DNA from: Nitrospinota bacterium
GTDB taxonomy: Bacteria; Nitrospinota_A; UBA7883
NCBI GenBank assembly: GCA_029880775.1
Contig: JAOUNV010000141.1
Coordinates: 1-6,020, forward strand
Length of the DNA stretch: 6,020 nucleotides
Direction of reading: 5' to 3'
In this document: positions 5,904-6,020 of the stretch, in pieces
Layout of the letters: each line of letters opens with the position of its first letter
How positions within the stretch are numbered: position 1 is the first letter of the stretch
Notes under the pieces: generated by a model
What the model was told of the DNA's origin: nothing
The model's input: the letters and a program-made list of their open reading frames with translations, nothing else
Database searches by the model: none
Position numbers and translations under genes: made by a program

Positions 5904-6020
5904 AGCCTTGCTCCCAGCGGAAGGATGGCGGACCCTTCGACATGGGATCCATTCTCATCCCGCAATGTGAATTTAAGTTGAACCATCTCCGGGAGTTTTC
6001 CCTCAGTCTCGGAATCGTAC
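5900..6020 (-). CDS. gspJ: Type II secretion minor pseudopilin GspJ, C-terminal end (5' part outside window)
   Basis: On the minus strand, the frame whose first full codon is 6019-6017 stays open for 39 residues and stops with TGA at 5902-5900. It reads 'YDSETEGKLPEMVQLKFTLR', then 'DENGSHVEG' and a terminal 'ILPLGARL'. A 'LP..V.L.F.L.D..G' pattern at the C-terminus is typical of GspJ, whose last strands follow a sentence like 'for this to become more negative, residues are placed by P-x-x-V'. The position directly before gspK is the standard I-J-K order. GspJ is a minor pseudopilin of the tip complex. The stop overlaps the gspK GTG by four bases (GTGA), which suggests translational coupling. 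The other two frames here carry early stops. The fragment is short, so the call depends on context as much as on sequence. Confidence 0.8.
   Translation of the reverse strand, partial: YDSETEGKLPEMVQLKFTLRDENGSHVEGSAILPLGARL
5911..5915 (-). promoter_or_regulatory. Ribosome binding site deciding the gspK GTG start
   Basis: GGGAG lies 7 nt before GTG 5903. A nearer AAGG (5909-5906) would better suit the ATG at 5897, so the start is not fully settled. The GTGA overlap with the gspJ stop favours the GTG. Confidence 0.45.

Noticed and set aside
1..6020. CRISPR array, insertion sequence, tRNA or other RNA gene
   Set aside because: Coding density leaves at most 82 bp between genes, and no regular repeats, transposase motifs or cloverleaf-like segments were seen.

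Overview
The window is densely coding and appears to come from a diderm (Gram-negative) bacterium of moderately high GC. It encodes type II secretion (T2SS) components, an inner-membrane and periplasmic methionine sulfoxide repair pair, and a conserved cytoplasmic NIF3-family protein. The long AsmA-like form of GspN and the PilM/PilN/PilO-like GspL and GspM suit the 'deltaproteobacterial' group in the broad sense (Desulfobacterota, Myxococcota, Nitrospinota and similar). The sequence alone does not settle the taxon.

Layout. Positions 1-417 (+) hold the 3' part of a nif3/ybgI-like gene, cut by the window edge. Everything else is on the minus strand. Reading from high to low coordinates: the 3' end of gspJ (6020-5900), gspK (5903-4971), gspL (4939-3500), gspM (3475-2945) and gspN (2943-2008). 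An 82-bp gap with a candidate promoter follows, then msrP (1925-1008) and msrQ (1008-412). msrQ converges on nif3, and the two tails overlap by 6 bp. No intergenic stretch exceeds 82 bp. I see no RNA genes, CRISPR, insertion sequences or repeats.

How the genes work together. GspJ and GspK are minor pseudopilins of the pseudopilus tip. GspL and GspM are inner-membrane platform proteins, and GspN is an accessory envelope protein. The tight spacing (GTGA overlap, then 31, 24 and 1 bp) indicates one translationally coupled operon, whose earlier genes would lie beyond position 6020. MsrP is a Tat-exported molybdoenzyme that repairs oxidised methionines in periplasmic proteins. MsrQ is its haem-containing membrane electron donor. 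The pair forms its own coupled unit, possibly also reached by read-through from gsp.

Nothing here looks like a wholly new system. The points of interest are the nested stop codons of nif3 and msrQ, the repeated GTG starts in the gsp genes, the absence of cysteine from the exported parts of the secretion proteins, and the poorly understood GspN.
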